In this document: positions 20,374 to 32,733 of the stretch, piece by piece
Position numbering within the stretch: position 1 is the first letter of the stretch
Layout of the letters: each line of letters starts with the position of its first letter
Assembly (NCBI GenBank): GCA_910574455.1
Contig: CAJSYZ010000012.1
Span: 737,317 to 801,316, forward strand
Direction: 5' to 3'
From: Trichaptum fuscoviolaceum
Lineage: Eukaryota; Basidiomycota; Agaricomycetes; Hymenochaetales; Trichaptaceae
DNA length: 64,000 bases
Made by a program: the position numbers and the translations under genes
Notes under the pieces: model-generated
What the model was told of the DNA's origin: nothing
The model's database searches: none
What the model saw: the letters and a program-made list of their open reading frames with translations, nothing else

Positions 20374-22317
20374 TTAGCCTTCGAAAATGTCATGGTTCAG
20401 CTCTACGCCAAACGTGCTCTTTGCCATACCCCGCATAACCTGCTCCAAATCGCTCTCCATACCCTGTCCCCAACCCAGTAGCTGCCGAATCCTACTTGTG
20501 TAGAAGACCAAATCGCTCGAAAGCAGCGCGAATCGGAACTTAAGATGGCGCCAAAGGTTCCGCACACGCAGCTGTAACGGAAGGTCCGCATCGTCCACCA
20601 ACGCCCGCGAAGCCCATAGACCCGTGATCTTCACTCGATTCACAGGGCTGCCCAGGAATTGGTTGTTCCCTTGCACGATGCGCAGGTTGCGAGCGAGGAA
20701 AATGAGCTCGCGGGGCCACTTGCGCTCGTCGCCGAGGATCTCGCGAATGCCCTTGCGCATGCGCTGCTGCATCTCGAATGCGCGCGCTTTCTCGTCCTTG
20801 CCGCTCAGTGCCTTCCGGATCCCGTGCACGGTGCTCATGTCCCCGCCCTCGTACGGACGCATCAGCGTCGCGCTCGCGAACACGTCGAAATTCGTTACAC
20901 CCCACGCCTCGCTGATCGCCCGCAGGGAGGCGTTGTCCAGTGCGAGCAGGCTGCGCCAGAACTCGGCGTATTGACGTCGAAAGGCGGGATCGAGACGGAT
21001 GTAGAGCCCGTGATCGAGGAGAACGAGCTCGGGCTTGCCAGAAGGCAGGCGTCGCACGAATAGGTTCCCTGGATGCGGATCGCAATGCACCTCTCCCCAG
21101 ACGAAAATCTGTGCGGAGAAGAGGTCGACCATCGTCTGCATAACGTCTGAAAGCCGCACACCAAGACCGCCAGTTCCATCCGGTCCTTTCCACCATGTTC
21201 GATCTGGCTTTACGTTCTCGGGATCGTCCTTGAGTTCGCCAGGCTCCAAATCCAAGGGAGCCTTCGCACAACCGGGGCTCGCGGTTCCCTTCTTCATCTT
21301 CCAAGGTGCAGTCAATGTATCCTTGTCCCACAACCGAACGCCTTCGATCCATTCTGCAGTCATGACCCTTCTCGTGGTGAGATCCCTGTAGACTTTCGGG
21401 ATGTACACACGACTTCGAAGCCGGGGTTCGGATGCGACAAAGCTAGCCATACGTTCGGCGTTGTCGGCCTCATTGAGGAAGTCTGTCTCAAGTAGTAATC
21501 GTTGCGAGATGTAAGGAACCATAGAGTACAGTGGTAGGTCGAATAGAGTCGTGTATAGATACATGACCGCCCTAAGTGATGATTAGAAAGGGCTGATCGG
21601 GGGAAGGTAATAGACTCGCAAACCAGTCGTTAAAGTAAAAGACTGGTTCACAAGTCTGGGAAGGTAACGAAAGACGCACTTGAAGGCCCACAAGTCCCAT
21701 CCCACCTGCTGTGCAATCTCTTTCTTCTGTATCTTCACTGCCACTTCTCTCCCATCCCTTAGCTTCGCCCAGTGCACTTGTGCCACACTCGCGCTTGCCC
21801 GAGCCTTCTTCTCTATCACACCGAATACTTCCGCAGGACTCCTTCCGCCGAACTCCTCCCTGATGACCTTCTCGACGTCGGACCACTCGTTCTGCGGCGC
21901 ATCGTCAAACATCTTCGCGAACCTCTTCTGGAACTCGGATGGCAGAATCGCAGATTGCATGGCTATGGCCTGGCCGATCTTGAGGTACAGGCCTCCGTTC
22001 GCTCGCAAGACACGGTATATCCGCTCAGCGGTCCTCGCATGTACTTCTTCTATTGAATCAGCAAATGGCGGGTCTGCTTGGAAGTTGATCTTGTAGTCGA
22101 GAGCAACGATGGCACCCGTAGCAAATGTTCGACATGTCCGTGCCAACGAAGAGGCGTAGAAGTGCCTGTCAACTTCATAGAGAGACACAATGCCTATCGA
22201 GAAGTAAAGAAGTCGCCGGGAATATTTTTGTGAACGAGTGTTCGGGAGAATCGAGATTGTGCGACTACTAGAGAGCGACGGCAGTGCCCATGGCCGCTGC
22301 CGGAATGCATTTAACAT
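20374..22317 (-). CDS. UbiB/ABC1/ADCK-family protein, mitochondrial (ADCK1/Cqd2-like)
   Basis: Two exons (21680..22317, 20374..21571) joined across a 108-nt intron give 611 residues. Family marks: KxGQ motif in GLYLKIGQAIAMQSAILP, Ala-rich nucleotide loop (ASASVAQVH), VAVKIQK lysine, ETDFLNEAD, the HCDPHPGNLF catalytic loop and LLDHG metal-binding motif. The basic N-terminus (RRLLYFSIG...) looks like a mitochondrial signal followed by a membrane-near helix. UbiB-family proteins are atypical kinases/ATPases; Coq8 supports coenzyme Q synthesis, and yeast Cqd1/Cqd2 control CoQ distribution. The layout before the KxGQ motif, with a conserved Gly/Ala segment, is closer to ADCK1/Cqd2 than to Coq8; that subfamily call is inference. 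The gene appears intact. Confidence 0.85.
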
Positions 22318-23192
22318 CTCAACACCCCTACGGTGTAAGAAAACAAGTCGTGGGGTGTCGTTGCTAGATGATATAAGACCTAAGATATGTCTTCATAGTG
22401 AGGCAAGAGGGTGGGCATAGTTAGAAGAAGAATTTACATCAAAAGTAATTCTGGGTCCTCACGCGTACTACGCGTCATGCCGCCGTTCATGGCGACTCAT
22501 TGGCGAGCGACGACATCCTCCACTGCAAAACAACATGTACCAACCTAGAGTATATGAAGTCTTCGTAAAGTGACGGTTAGCTAGTTGGGTATAACAATAA
22601 TTCATTATAAAGATGACACTCATGCTGGTTTCTTCTAGCTTCAAGTTGGACTGCGATGATCATAGGCAACTTGAACATACCTGCTGGTGAAGAAAACGAC
22701 CTTGACTTTCATTCTAGCTTCATGGCTGTTCTGTGATGTGCTATGAGAATCAGCGCTATATAAGAGGGTGTTCACGCCGATGTGCACCCGACTGAGACTT
22801 CAATTTGTCTATGACAGCGCTCATCAGCCCCGGAAAAGAAGCGGACGGTTCATACTGAATGGCCAGCCCCGTTGCCTGGATTCCCAACTACTAAGATGAC
22901 TCGGAGCTAGCAATAGCAGGCGCTGAACTAGACTGTCATATAATGTGCTTCTGCAGCATTTGCCTTACGTTCTTTCTTGTTGATACCCAGGACGTCTACG
23001 CCTCTGCCCTTTCATATATCCCTATCTCCTCTGCGCCCTCTGCGTATCCTCTGAAGACCTGAGCCAACTTTGATGAACGGGCATTGCAGCCATTGTCTTA
23101 AGAGAGCTCGTTCTTCATCCTAGTCATCCTAGCTCCCTCAGATTGTGATTATCATTGCTTACGAGTTACTTATCTACAGGATATATTCCATT
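22318..23192. other. Intergenic, nothing recognised
   Basis: Upstream region of the UbiB-family gene and of the broken gene on the plus strand. A TATA-like TATATAAGAG lies near 22755. No ORF with support. Confidence 0.4.
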
Positions 23193-24919
23193 ATGGACCT
23201 AGAATGTCTCTCAGTCGAGCCTAGCAAAGGACAAGACGATTGGACTCTGTCCCGCGTTCAGCATACCATTCAGGGGAAAGGTCACAAACGTCATACAAAT
23301 GGACGAAGCCCATCCATGTCAGGATTCGGTACCATGTTGATGCCAGTAAACCGCTGTCTCGGAAACGAATGCGCTCCAAGATTATCAAGAAGTTCAAGAA
23401 GAAGTTCAAGACTCACGACCAGACACATGATCATACTGAATCGGAGCTGCAGAACTTGTTGGACGAAACTCCTACCGAAATTGATCACGATATGATTCAT
23501 GCATATTACGATTCATCAAATCCATCCATCCATACCGATATTGACAATCACCCTTCAGCTCGAGTGCATCAAATGCCACATTCTAGGCCATATGTGTCTG
23601 CCAAGTCGGAAGTGTTCGATCTGGAAAGGATATTGGGTATTTGGTATGACTTCAAACCCAGGACCAATCTCAGCTCAACGAACCTCGCCGCCGAAGTTGC
23701 GCATACTACGGACGTGTTAATAAGAATCCTCGATTCATATGAGCGCCTGACTTCGAAGGTCCGAGCGGCGATTGAACATCATCTTTCGAACTTCTCTAAG
23801 GACATCACTACCGTCAGCACCACCCAAGGTACAACTCAGGCAATCACCGGCGACAAACGATATTATGAACCGATTTCTGCAGACCATCGGTTTCTATGCA
23901 AGATTGATGTCATAGAGTCATAGTCAGAAGGAGATTTCGCGACGATCACGTCAACACTTTCTTACTATCGTGACGTCTTGAATTGGCTTTCAGACCTCAC
24001 TCCAGAGCTTGCATATGCAAAAATCCGCAGTAATATACTGTGCACGATCTATCCGGAGGCTCCGCAAGATTGTCTTACCTTCCCTGGAATTATGGAATTA
24101 TGCTGCAATTATCTACTTGAAGCTTGCCAGTAATGCCATATTCTACTTGTTCCTATTATTCCTCTCTGATACCTGTATACCATCTTCAGGACAGATGATG
24201 TTACACAACAGAAACTCGCCATCTCATACATAGACGGCTTGACACGATGGTGTCACCACTCTCGTGATCTCCTAGAAAAAGAGGGCATCAAACAAGAATT
24301 GAGGAGACTCTGGGATGCGGGCACCTTTGATAAGAATCCATGGGCAAATACAACTGCTAAGAGGATCTTAAACATCGATGAGCCCATCGTTAGCAGTTGT
24401 CAAGAAGATTACATTCAGGACCAGAACTCGACTCCTTCGTTCACCACTTTAACTTGGTCTTCTATGCTTTCCCGTACAATACCAAACAGCAACCATCTCG
24501 GACGCTCCTTTACCATATCCGAGTTTACGCAACGCTTGCTACAGGCTCTTACTCCATATCGGCTGCTCTTCGTCCTTCTTCTTGCCGGATTCGGAGGTTG
24601 GAAGGCATATGCATCGAGCCATTCGGAAACAAATACGATGAATATACTAGACTGGATTATCGGGATCATAGTGACTATTGGGTACGCTACGTCATACCAC
24701 TTCGGAAGCCTATCTTTTAAATATTCATTTACTAGCCTATTTCTATTAGGAGAGCTTGAAGGGTCGAGGTTTGTTCCTTGGGCATTTCGAAGCTTCGCAG
24801 GGCCACAAATTGGTGGGAGCCATGATTCGTGAGTGGCCTTGCCTCTTCTGTCTCTGGCCTGGAGACATGTCTTACGCAAGTATAGGGACGAAGTATACAA
24901 TAATCAATTCACGGGCTGA
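23193..24919 (+). pseudogene. Hypothetical protein with C-terminal membrane segments, in-frame stop
   Basis: Not a family I recognise. The main frame runs from about 23240 to 24129, with exons 24190..24828 and 24886..24919 (introns 60 and 57 nt, phases fit). A TAG at 23921..23923 interrupts the frame; both sides read as one continuous protein, and no acceptable intron removes the stop. The start is also unclear: the ATG at 23193 lies in a different frame from the body. The body is hydrophilic with a Lys-rich stretch (IIKKFKKKFK). The last 110 residues hold about three hydrophobic segments (RLLFVLLLAGFGGW; ILDWIIGIIVTIGY; FTSLFLLG), suggesting membrane anchoring. Two defects suggest a dying gene; a base-call error is the alternative. 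Confidence 0.5.
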
Positions 24920-25169
24920 TATCCTCTGTTATAGTATATTTGAGAGAAGGCAGATTGACTTCAATACACAACTCGCGCGGCCACTACTACAAATCTTACA
25001 GTGCCTCAAAACACTATGGCAATACAAAGGTTGTCTGGTCCATTCCTGCTACTACATACATGTAGGGTGTTTGAATCAAGAGACAGTGGTATGGACTCCG
25101 GTGTGAGGAACCTTATCACAAAGTGCTGTATTAACTCCCGATACAATCAGATATCGCAGAGGCACTTAC

Positions 25170-25421
25170 GTTCTGGATACCAAGCGCTTGTGCGAGAGCG
25201 TTGAATTCCGTGTCGGTAGGCTTGGATTTGCCCGTGCAAACTATTCGGACCCGACAATTCGAAAGGGCGTCAATGGGCTTATCAATCGCAACATAGAGAC
25301 ACACACCATCGATAACGTGTTGTTCGCTCTTGTTAATCTTGGTAGCAATGTCAGCGTAGGAAAGTCCACTCCTTTGCTTAGCAGCCGCAAGAGCACTGCA
25401 TTGAGGGTTGGGGGCGGACAT
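25170..25421 (-). pseudogene. Cyanate hydratase (cyanase), N-terminal fragment
   Basis: Exons 25307..25421 and 25170..25240 (66-nt intron) encode 62 residues matching the helical N-terminal domain of cyanase: CSALAAAKQRSGLSYADIA, then CTGKSKPTD...ALAQALGI. A good GTAAGT donor follows, but the next coding sequence never appears: the catalytic C-terminal domain, with its Arg, Glu and Ser active-site residues and the YRLYE signature, is absent from the next kilobase on this strand. Cyanase converts cyanate plus bicarbonate to ammonia and CO2. Without the C-terminal domain, which forms the decamer active sites, this copy should be inactive. It lies tail-to-tail with the broken gene at 23.2-24.9 kb. 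Confidence 0.7.
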
Positions 25422-26909
25422 CGTGAAAGTCGGTCGGTGAAGGGGTAAGTAGTTTGTGGGGAATGGGGAACGTTAGAAGGCTGGGGTCATATGATATAGA
25501 ATATGGAGCTTATATACCTGAGCCTGTCTCATGCGACCTAATTATAAAGCAGCTAAGACTTCAAAGGTGATGATCAACGTGTATCTCATCGATATCATGA
25601 TTCTCCAGCTTCGCAGTACTCACGCGTAGTAGCGCCTCCGCGAGCTTTGTGTATTCTCAATCTCTGATTGGTGCACTTATATCACTGCAGGGATATAAGA
25701 TTGTATGCCTGCATCAGATCATGATATGTTTGTATAGGAGACTGAAATGAGTGATAACGACCTCAAATTAGGAACATATTTAAACTCCGAGCACCCAGAC
25801 TTGGCATGCCCAGGATTCTTCGGCAATAATTCCATATCGCTGCAGTTATTTGATTTAAACAAAAATTGAATAGTTGACATATTCTGAGAGATTTGTGAAG
25901 AACGTGAATGAAATCTAAAGGACTAATTTCTGATTAAAAGTCTGAGATCGAAAGCAGAACGAAAAAATGTTTTGTGATGAACTCGGCCGGAAGGGTCCCA
26001 CAACCGTGACTCCAATCCGTGACAGGCGGGAGCACGCCGCAACTTGAAGCGTCATGGTCACGCATCTCGTCGCGTCGCGTCTCTTCCGAATCTTCATGAC
26101 TTATAATCTTCAACCACCACAGCAAGGACAATACAAGCCTCAAGGCAGTGTCGACGCAAAAACCCTCATTATTCTATACAAGACATTGTGTTAGATGAGG
26201 CCAACATCATGCAACAAAAAAAGAACATGTTTCAACTCCTCTTCCTCTGGCAATTGCTTCTTCCCGTTCATAATATCGTAATAAGTTGAAGTGTCAAACT
26301 CGTGAACTGAGTGTAAGTATTAGCAACTGTACGTTATTGCATGGCGATATGTCACTAATCCCTCGTTTGTCCTGTCAGCTTGAATGTCAATAGTAGAACT
26401 CAAGATTTCGTCTTCAAGTTTGAAGCGTTTAATGCATACAAAGGCAAGTCCGACCCGCGGCCTGCTACTACGTAGTATACTCTGCCACGCACAAGGCAGC
26501 TTAACTACATTCAGGCATTGAAATACTCTGTAGACTTTGAATTTTGATGGTTTCTCGAGACTGGTATGGAAGAGACCTACCGCTGGCATTCTCAAAGTTC
26601 CCAAAGTCAGTCCTTTATTTCCATTCAACTGAAGCTACGGGCCTTTGAGTTATCTCGATTTTGGAATTTAACTTATCTATTCATAGAAACAAGCGACATT
26701 GTGCAAGTTTAATAAGAGTCTGTTCCTCGTCTCATTTCAATAAACATCCCAACATCTGTTCAGATGAGGATTGCTCAACCCGGTCAGTTTCCTCGCATCT
26801 GTCTCAGGCTGTCGATTTCGTCTGACGAAATGGAAGCATGTTTATCCGCTTTGATGTTTAATTCAGCTAAATATATGTACAGCGGTCAGGGACGGATACA
26901 AATCAATTC
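25422..26909. other. Intergenic, nothing recognised
   Basis: About 1.5 kb of AT-rich DNA upstream of the cyanase fragment and downstream of a P450. Only short ORFs without recognisable features. Confidence 0.4.
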
Positions 26910-28854
26910 TCATTGCAATTTCGATTTCGCATTCTCCCATGAGATGCTCAAGAGGGTCTCAGCATCGCTTTTTTCAGCTGTAGCAGCGAGATCAAATTCG
27001 GCCGCACGCACGAGCGCAACAACCTTCTCCGATCGCGGCGTAATAGCTACACGGAAGCCCTTTGGGCGGCTGATGAGCCCCGGCGTCCACTCGCTCACCT
27101 GCTCGATCGTTTGGCCGTTCTCGTCCTTCGGCTTGCTGATGTTGAAGATAGCGAGGGACGTCGAGAGCAGGGTGAATAGCGAGAGGTCGGCTAGGTCACG
27201 TCCGGGACAGACACTGGACGACAACAAAGACGAGTTAGAAAAAGATAGTACAATTTGTCTCATAGACTCACCGGCGCCCAAACCCAAAAACAATATTCCT
27301 CGGATCCATCTCTGGTGTGTGTCCTTCTGCGCTCAGGAAGCGCTCAGGCTTGAAATCCATCGGGTCGCTATACGTATACGGGTCGTGCGCGAACAGCGAG
27401 ATGTTCGGCATAACGATCGCGCCCTTAGGGATTAAGTATCCACGGAAAATCTCGTCTTCAGACATGACGTGCGGGACGCCCATAGGGAGCACGGCGTTCC
27501 AGCGCAACGCCTCTTTGACCAGCGCATTGACGTACGGCAGGTTCTCCCGGTCCTCGTACGTAGGGAGCCGGTCTGTGCCCACGACACGGTCCAGCTCGTC
27601 TTGGGCGCGCTTTTGCACGTCCGGGTACAGCAGCATGGCAAGGAAGAAACTGTACGCAACAGACACAGTCGAGTCCGCACCGCCGCCATAGATCGCAGCT
27701 GCAGCCCACTTGACCACCGATTCCTCCTCCGGAGACAGATCACCTTTTTCGAGCATCTCCTGCGTAAATGAAGGTCTCGCCGTCCCGGTCGCCTGGACAA
27801 GTCACATTCAGGCATATTCACCACACAGCAACTGGTCAACGTACCATTTGCTGCTTCACAAAGGCGTGTGGTCTCTCGAGGAGCTCCCGGACGTGCGCGA
27901 ACATGCTGTCAGCGACCCTCTTGAAGCCAGTCCCGGGGAACCAGTCGGGAAGGTAGCGTACTGTGCAGTAGGCTCAGCAAAACGCCATTCCATCAAAATA
28001 AGGACGAACAAGCTGGAATAAGGTCGACTGCCCATGAGCCTGGCTGGAACGCCAACGATGCCTCCGCAAGACATTCGTCCGCGAGCGCTACCAACGGATC
28101 CTTTGCGTCCTGTTCGACCGCATACCCATGAGAAATCGACAAGATGACGGCCCCGACTGTCCTATTCACAGATTCAAACTTCTTAACTAAACCACGCGTG
28201 GGGAATGGCGCCTACCTTCGAATGTGATCTGCAAGGTTCTCTGGGTCCGTCAAGAGCCGCAACATCAGCCGCTTGGCCTCTGTCTCCTCTAGTGCGTGAT
28301 ACTTCCGAAGTGCCGCACCAGAGCCGATCGCCTGATGTAGGCCTCTTCTAATCATACGGAACCGCTCGCCGTAGGATGTCATGGCTAGTGAGTTCTCCCA
28401 ACCGCACCTGCGCGGCTCGGACATTAGACCACAAAGGGTTGATAACGCACGTAACGTACATGATACCTCCGAAGACTGAAGAGGGCCGGTTGGACGAGGT
28501 GGAGGATTTTTTCTCAAGTAGTTCGTTCGCAACCTGGAGATCGTTGAGGATAATGATGTGCTGACCCATTATCGAAAGGCAGCTAATAGGACCTGACAAG
28601 ATATACAGTAAGTAAATGGCGTCTGCAAGAATTACATGCGACTCACCATAGAGGTGTTTGTGCTTCGCCCAGTGCAGCCATTCCAGCTGGCTTGCAGGGG
28701 GCATATCTAGCAGGTTTCCAATGACCAGCTTTGGCTTCGGACCAGGAGGAAGGGGAGGGCGCCCCTCAGCGCAAGAGGAGTAGTAGAGGCGCTTCAATGT
28801 GTAGAGGCCGACGCAGCCAAGGACGACATCGAAGAGGTTGAAGTCACCCAGCAT
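26910..28854 (-). CDS. Cytochrome P450 monooxygenase (1)
   Basis: Seven exons (28647..28854, 28460..28592, 28216..28407, 28010..28161, 27845..27960, 27272..27792, 26910..27213) total 1626 nt, 541 residues, all phases consistent. The N-terminal hydrophobic helix (FNLFDVVLGCVGLYTL) anchors it in the ER, followed by the proline hinge PPLPPGPKPK. I-helix oxygen-binding motif GGGADST; ExxR in KEALRWN; PERF motif (FKPERFL); heme-binding loop FGFGRRVCPGRDLAD with the Cys ligand. It resembles Agaricomycete P450s often labelled O-methylsterigmatocystin oxidoreductase-like, a label that does not fix the substrate. The C-terminus is about 30 residues longer than usual. Its start faces the DUF6534 gene across 818 bp, a possible shared promoter region. 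Confidence 0.93.
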
Positions 28855-29672
28855 CAGAGCTGCGTTCTGGTTGTCGTCGGCGTCGGAAGTAAAGCAAGTG
28901 AGTTTTCAGCATCAACCCCAGCGAGCACAGACCAAGTTAACTCGCCCTGGGCCTGCGTTATGGCATATAATATAACTGTATAGAACTAAGTAGCCGCGAA
29001 CTTTCTGATAGCAAATGGCTCCGAGAAAGAGAGTTCGGATCGGGCGCCATGGTCTCGGGTGTACTGATGGCACATTCAATCAAACTGTTCCCTGCCGAAC
29101 GCCCGGTGAGCATATATCACAACCTCGCTGACGGAATCAATGCACTGAAACAACCCAAGTCCGGCTCGCACAAAAAGATACGAAGCTGATCTGCATTTGC
29201 AACTCGCCGAATTGTGGAAAGAAGCACACTTTCTGAAACACCTTGTATGCAAAGGAGAGTGCTGAAGAAGGGAAGAAGAGTGCTGAGCTGAAATACAGTC
29301 CCTTGTAATCGTGCAGGGCTAGTTTTCCAAGACCCGAGCTTACCGGCTATCCGGTGTTTTCACTCCCGAATGCGGGTTAGCGAGATGGGCTAATTCCACT
29401 CGGCCGGGCTGAAAAGAACGTTTGGAGATGTTCTTTTCTTCTCTCGCTTGCTGAATCGGTGTTCCTTGCAATATAGACGCGTTGCAAGGGCAATGAGCAA
29501 AATTTACTAAAACCCCTTGCGCGCCGCATCACACAGAGGCTCCCTTTCGTTCATCCCCCTCGCTCGCGATCGCATCCACGACAGCCTTGACTGCGCTGCT
29601 GGCGACGAAGACGAAGAGACAGCCTGCAAATTATCGAGCTGTGACCATACCCCAGCGCTGTTCGTGCCCAAG
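28855..29672. other. Divergent promoter region
   Basis: 818 bp between the start codons of the P450 (minus) and the DUF6534 gene (plus). It must hold both promoters; I see no motif I can assign. Confidence 0.45.
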
Positions 29673-31351
29673 ATGTCGGCGTCAGGATCGGCTCTTCCGG
29701 CAATTGACAACACGGTGAGCATTCCCTTGTCCTTGTTCTCTGGAAAGTGAAACTGATAGTGAGTGCCTGCTAGTTTGGTGTGCTGTACCTGAGCGCAGTG
29801 TAAGTCCTCCAAGCTCTCACATAAAACGATATGTTAATCTGACAAACTATTACAGATTATCTATGGGGTAAGCGGGGTAGCTGAAACGATTGATTGTCAT
29901 GCTCAAACGAGCCGATTACCGTAGGCTATGGGGAATGGCGGGCGTGCAGGTGTACTATTACTATAACGTGAGTTGCTCTACAATGCCGACCTTTGCTCCT
30001 GAACTTAACTAATCCCCACTCTACCAGGACTATCCCCGAGACGAGTGGTGGATCAAAGTTCTTGTCGGACTGGTCTACGCCGCGGACACAACCAGCCAGG
30101 CGCTGATCAGCCAGATCTGCTACACTTACCTCGTCACCAACTATGCGAACCCTGCCTTTCTTACGCATCTGGAGCCGTAGGTGTCACATCAGCTCTCAGA
30201 ACTATGTGCATAGCTCACCGTGTCTGCGCACTGCACAGAACGCTGCTTCCAATCATGCTACTCACCGGCATCCTTTCCTTTGGCGTGCAGTCCTTCTTCC
30301 TGATGCGAATCTGGCGGCGTGAGTTTCTAAGCCTCCACTTGACTCTGTTGCAGACTTACAGCTGGGACTGTGGTAGTGAGCAATAAGAACTTCTTCCTCA
30401 CGGGAGGTGTTGGTCTTCTCGTCCTTGTTCAGTTCGGAATCACTTGCGGTATGTTCCTCGCGTCATGATTCACTCCATCAAGTTATTCATGCCACCATCT
30501 CCCTCTCCAAGCGTTCTACGGCATCACCCATGGCTACATTGCATTCGACCAACTCTTACCCAAGACCAATTTCATGCATGGCATCAACGCCATCTCCGCC
30601 GCGTCCGATGTCGCCATCGCCATCGCACTCACCTTCCTTTTGCACCGCAGCCGCTCGGGCTTCCGGAAGAGCGAGCGCATAATCAACCGCCTCATCCTCT
30701 TCACCGTGAACACGGGTGTCTTGACGGGCTTCTGCGCGATCTTGACCCTCATTTTCAAAATCGCATTCCCGAACACGTTCATCTACATGGTCTTCTACAT
30801 CCTGGTTGCCCGCAGTACGTACATTATCTGTCCTCTGGTCTGCTATTTTTACTGATTACCAAGGAACTTTTCAGTTTACTCGAACTCTCTTTTTGCAACG
30901 TGAGGGAAAATTCTGTTTAATCCATAACTTACTTTTGTCTAATCCGTCCCAGATTGAACACCCGTGAAGCCATCCGCCGAGGAGGGAACAGCGAGCCCTC
31001 TTCAAATGGCATGAGCTCTGTCCCCCTGGGTCGTATCAACGTCAATCAGTTGGAATCGAAGGTGAGTTACTCAAACAGTAGTCTCGTCGATCTTCGCCTA
31101 AATGGCTCATCTGCTATTCCGCCCCGCTCTTCCATTCCTTTTTTTCTTCTTTTCCAGGCTTCTCGACAACGTGCACTCTCGATCAAGGTCGACACCGAAA
31201 CCAGGCATGACGATGACTATACCATGAAGGTAACGCATCCCCTTCTTTGGTTGCCTAGCGACTCCTCATCTTTTTTGTACAGCGAGAGAATACGCCGCCG
31301 TCTTCCGTGATCGACGTAGAGTCGGGTTATGACAAGGCGCACGCACTGTAA
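29673..31351 (+). CDS. DUF6534-type multi-pass membrane protein (1)
   Basis: Twelve exons (29673..29714, 29774..29799, 29856..29867, 29925..29967, 30028..30176, 30239..30318, 30377..30448, 30512..30814, 30875..30899, 30953..31061, 31158..31229, 31283..31351) total 1002 nt, 333 residues, all phases consistent; exon 3 is only 12 nt. The protein has about seven hydrophobic segments, the family signature near INRLILFTVNTGVLTG and the end of the last TM segment at NSLFATLNTREA, then a Ser-rich cytoplasmic-type tail. DUF6534 proteins are numerous in Agaricomycetes; their seven-helix layout recalls receptors but no function is established. A second copy is at 44586..47160. For exon 7 I chose the acceptor giving RLSNKNFFLTGG, which fits the family. 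Confidence 0.85.
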
Positions 31352-32733
31352 AACTTCTCAGGACGGACGCCACATCAGCTTCGAACGCCTCTTTTCTTAA
31401 TCGAGCCGAATATACATACACTCCCGCGTTTCTTCCGAATCGGGTCCCCTTCTCTCCTCCCCATCAAAGATCCGTCCGCATCTCAATGTGGTACCCAATC
31501 CGCACAATAGACCCCCTGTGCACCTGGCACCATCTTCTTCGCTGAGAGCCTTAAAGTGAGCTCGCACGCTTAGAGTATCATACTGTATTGTACATATCGT
31601 CAGAAAACCGTACCAATCGCTTCTTCTTGTCCAAGGTATAGCTTATAGGATTGTGCCAGTATACCTTATGTATATATAATATAGCACTACGAATTGAATG
31701 ATAAGTGTTTCGTATCATCGGATCCGATCAGGCTGCAATAACATGTATATAGTATGGGTTGGATGCATTCAAGTTGGCGATTGGAGAAAGTACACTAGCT
31801 GAAGCTTATCCTTGTACCTATAGCGCGTATTATGTCATCGCTCTAATCCGAGTGGTTGCTAGCAACGAGAGCTCTCCTATTTAATACGGTGGAGGAAGTT
31901 GTGAGTCGTTCAAGTTCGCAACTCAAGAGAGGATGTCATTTAGACTCAGATTAGGATCTACGCCGGCTGGCGGCGTTTGTGTTCTTTGACTTAGACTCCG
32001 AGTCGAGACCCGGCCATGGAGAGTGCAGATAAACGTTTCAAGTAAATCTCAATTTTATCTGGTGCGTCTGTTTCGACTTCGTCCATCCAACAGTGCTTAC
32101 ACTTATCCAGATCACTTATTTGCTCTCAATGTTCGGCAACAACTCGAGTCATTGATCGATCGTTGTGCCACCTGTGACCTGAAGGCGAAGGATAATCAAG
32201 AACAGGCCTAGATTGCACTGGCAGTGGCGAAGCTCGGCATTATTGTTGTGGCTGTGGGCGTGGCAGTGGCAGAGCAGAGCTCCGAACGAGCCCTTCTGAG
32301 TCGTCTGCGCTCAACCCGATCCAAGAACTTTGCTATACAAAAGAAATATATAGAACATCTACATAGCTTGCCAGCCTGAGCGTCCGGTGATATATATGGA
32401 GCGGTCATTTGTTGTTAACTTTCAAATGCTACTTACAATCCAGCTTGTCCGGTGCGTAGTGTCTGTAATTGAACGCTGCAACATTCAGCCCAGACCGATT
32501 TTTTTTGTTAGCATTACGGGATACCGACGTCACTCTGCTACCATTGAATATGGTTTTAGATATGTGAATTAGCAAGCCTATTGGCTGGCCGAGAATGACA
32601 TCTGTCATGACTCGGAGAGAGCGCAAGTACGCGAGCTTAGTTCAGGCCCAACCTCTCAAGGTGACTTTTTAAAATTTCTGAATGTCGTATATAAGGCTCT
32701 CGGTGACTCGATGAGTACTGCTTGGTGGCAGAC
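31352..32733. other. Intergenic, nothing recognised
   Basis: 3' region of the DUF6534 gene and promoter side of the PEBP gene. No supported ORF. TATATAAGGC near 32690, about 45 bp before the PEBP ATG, is a plausible TATA box. Confidence 0.4.

Noticed and set aside
20540..21352. 270-codon minus-strand ORF overlapping the UbiB-family gene
   Set aside because: Arg-rich shadow frame of the GC-rich coding exon.
24415..24900. 161-codon minus-strand ORF
   Set aside because: Antisense to the membrane-protein exon, whose frame and splice phases are better supported.
26910..28854. A secondary-metabolite gene cluster around the P450s, epoxide hydrolases and dehydrogenase
   Set aside because: No polyketide, peptide or terpene synthase is in the window and the genes are separated by unrelated ones.
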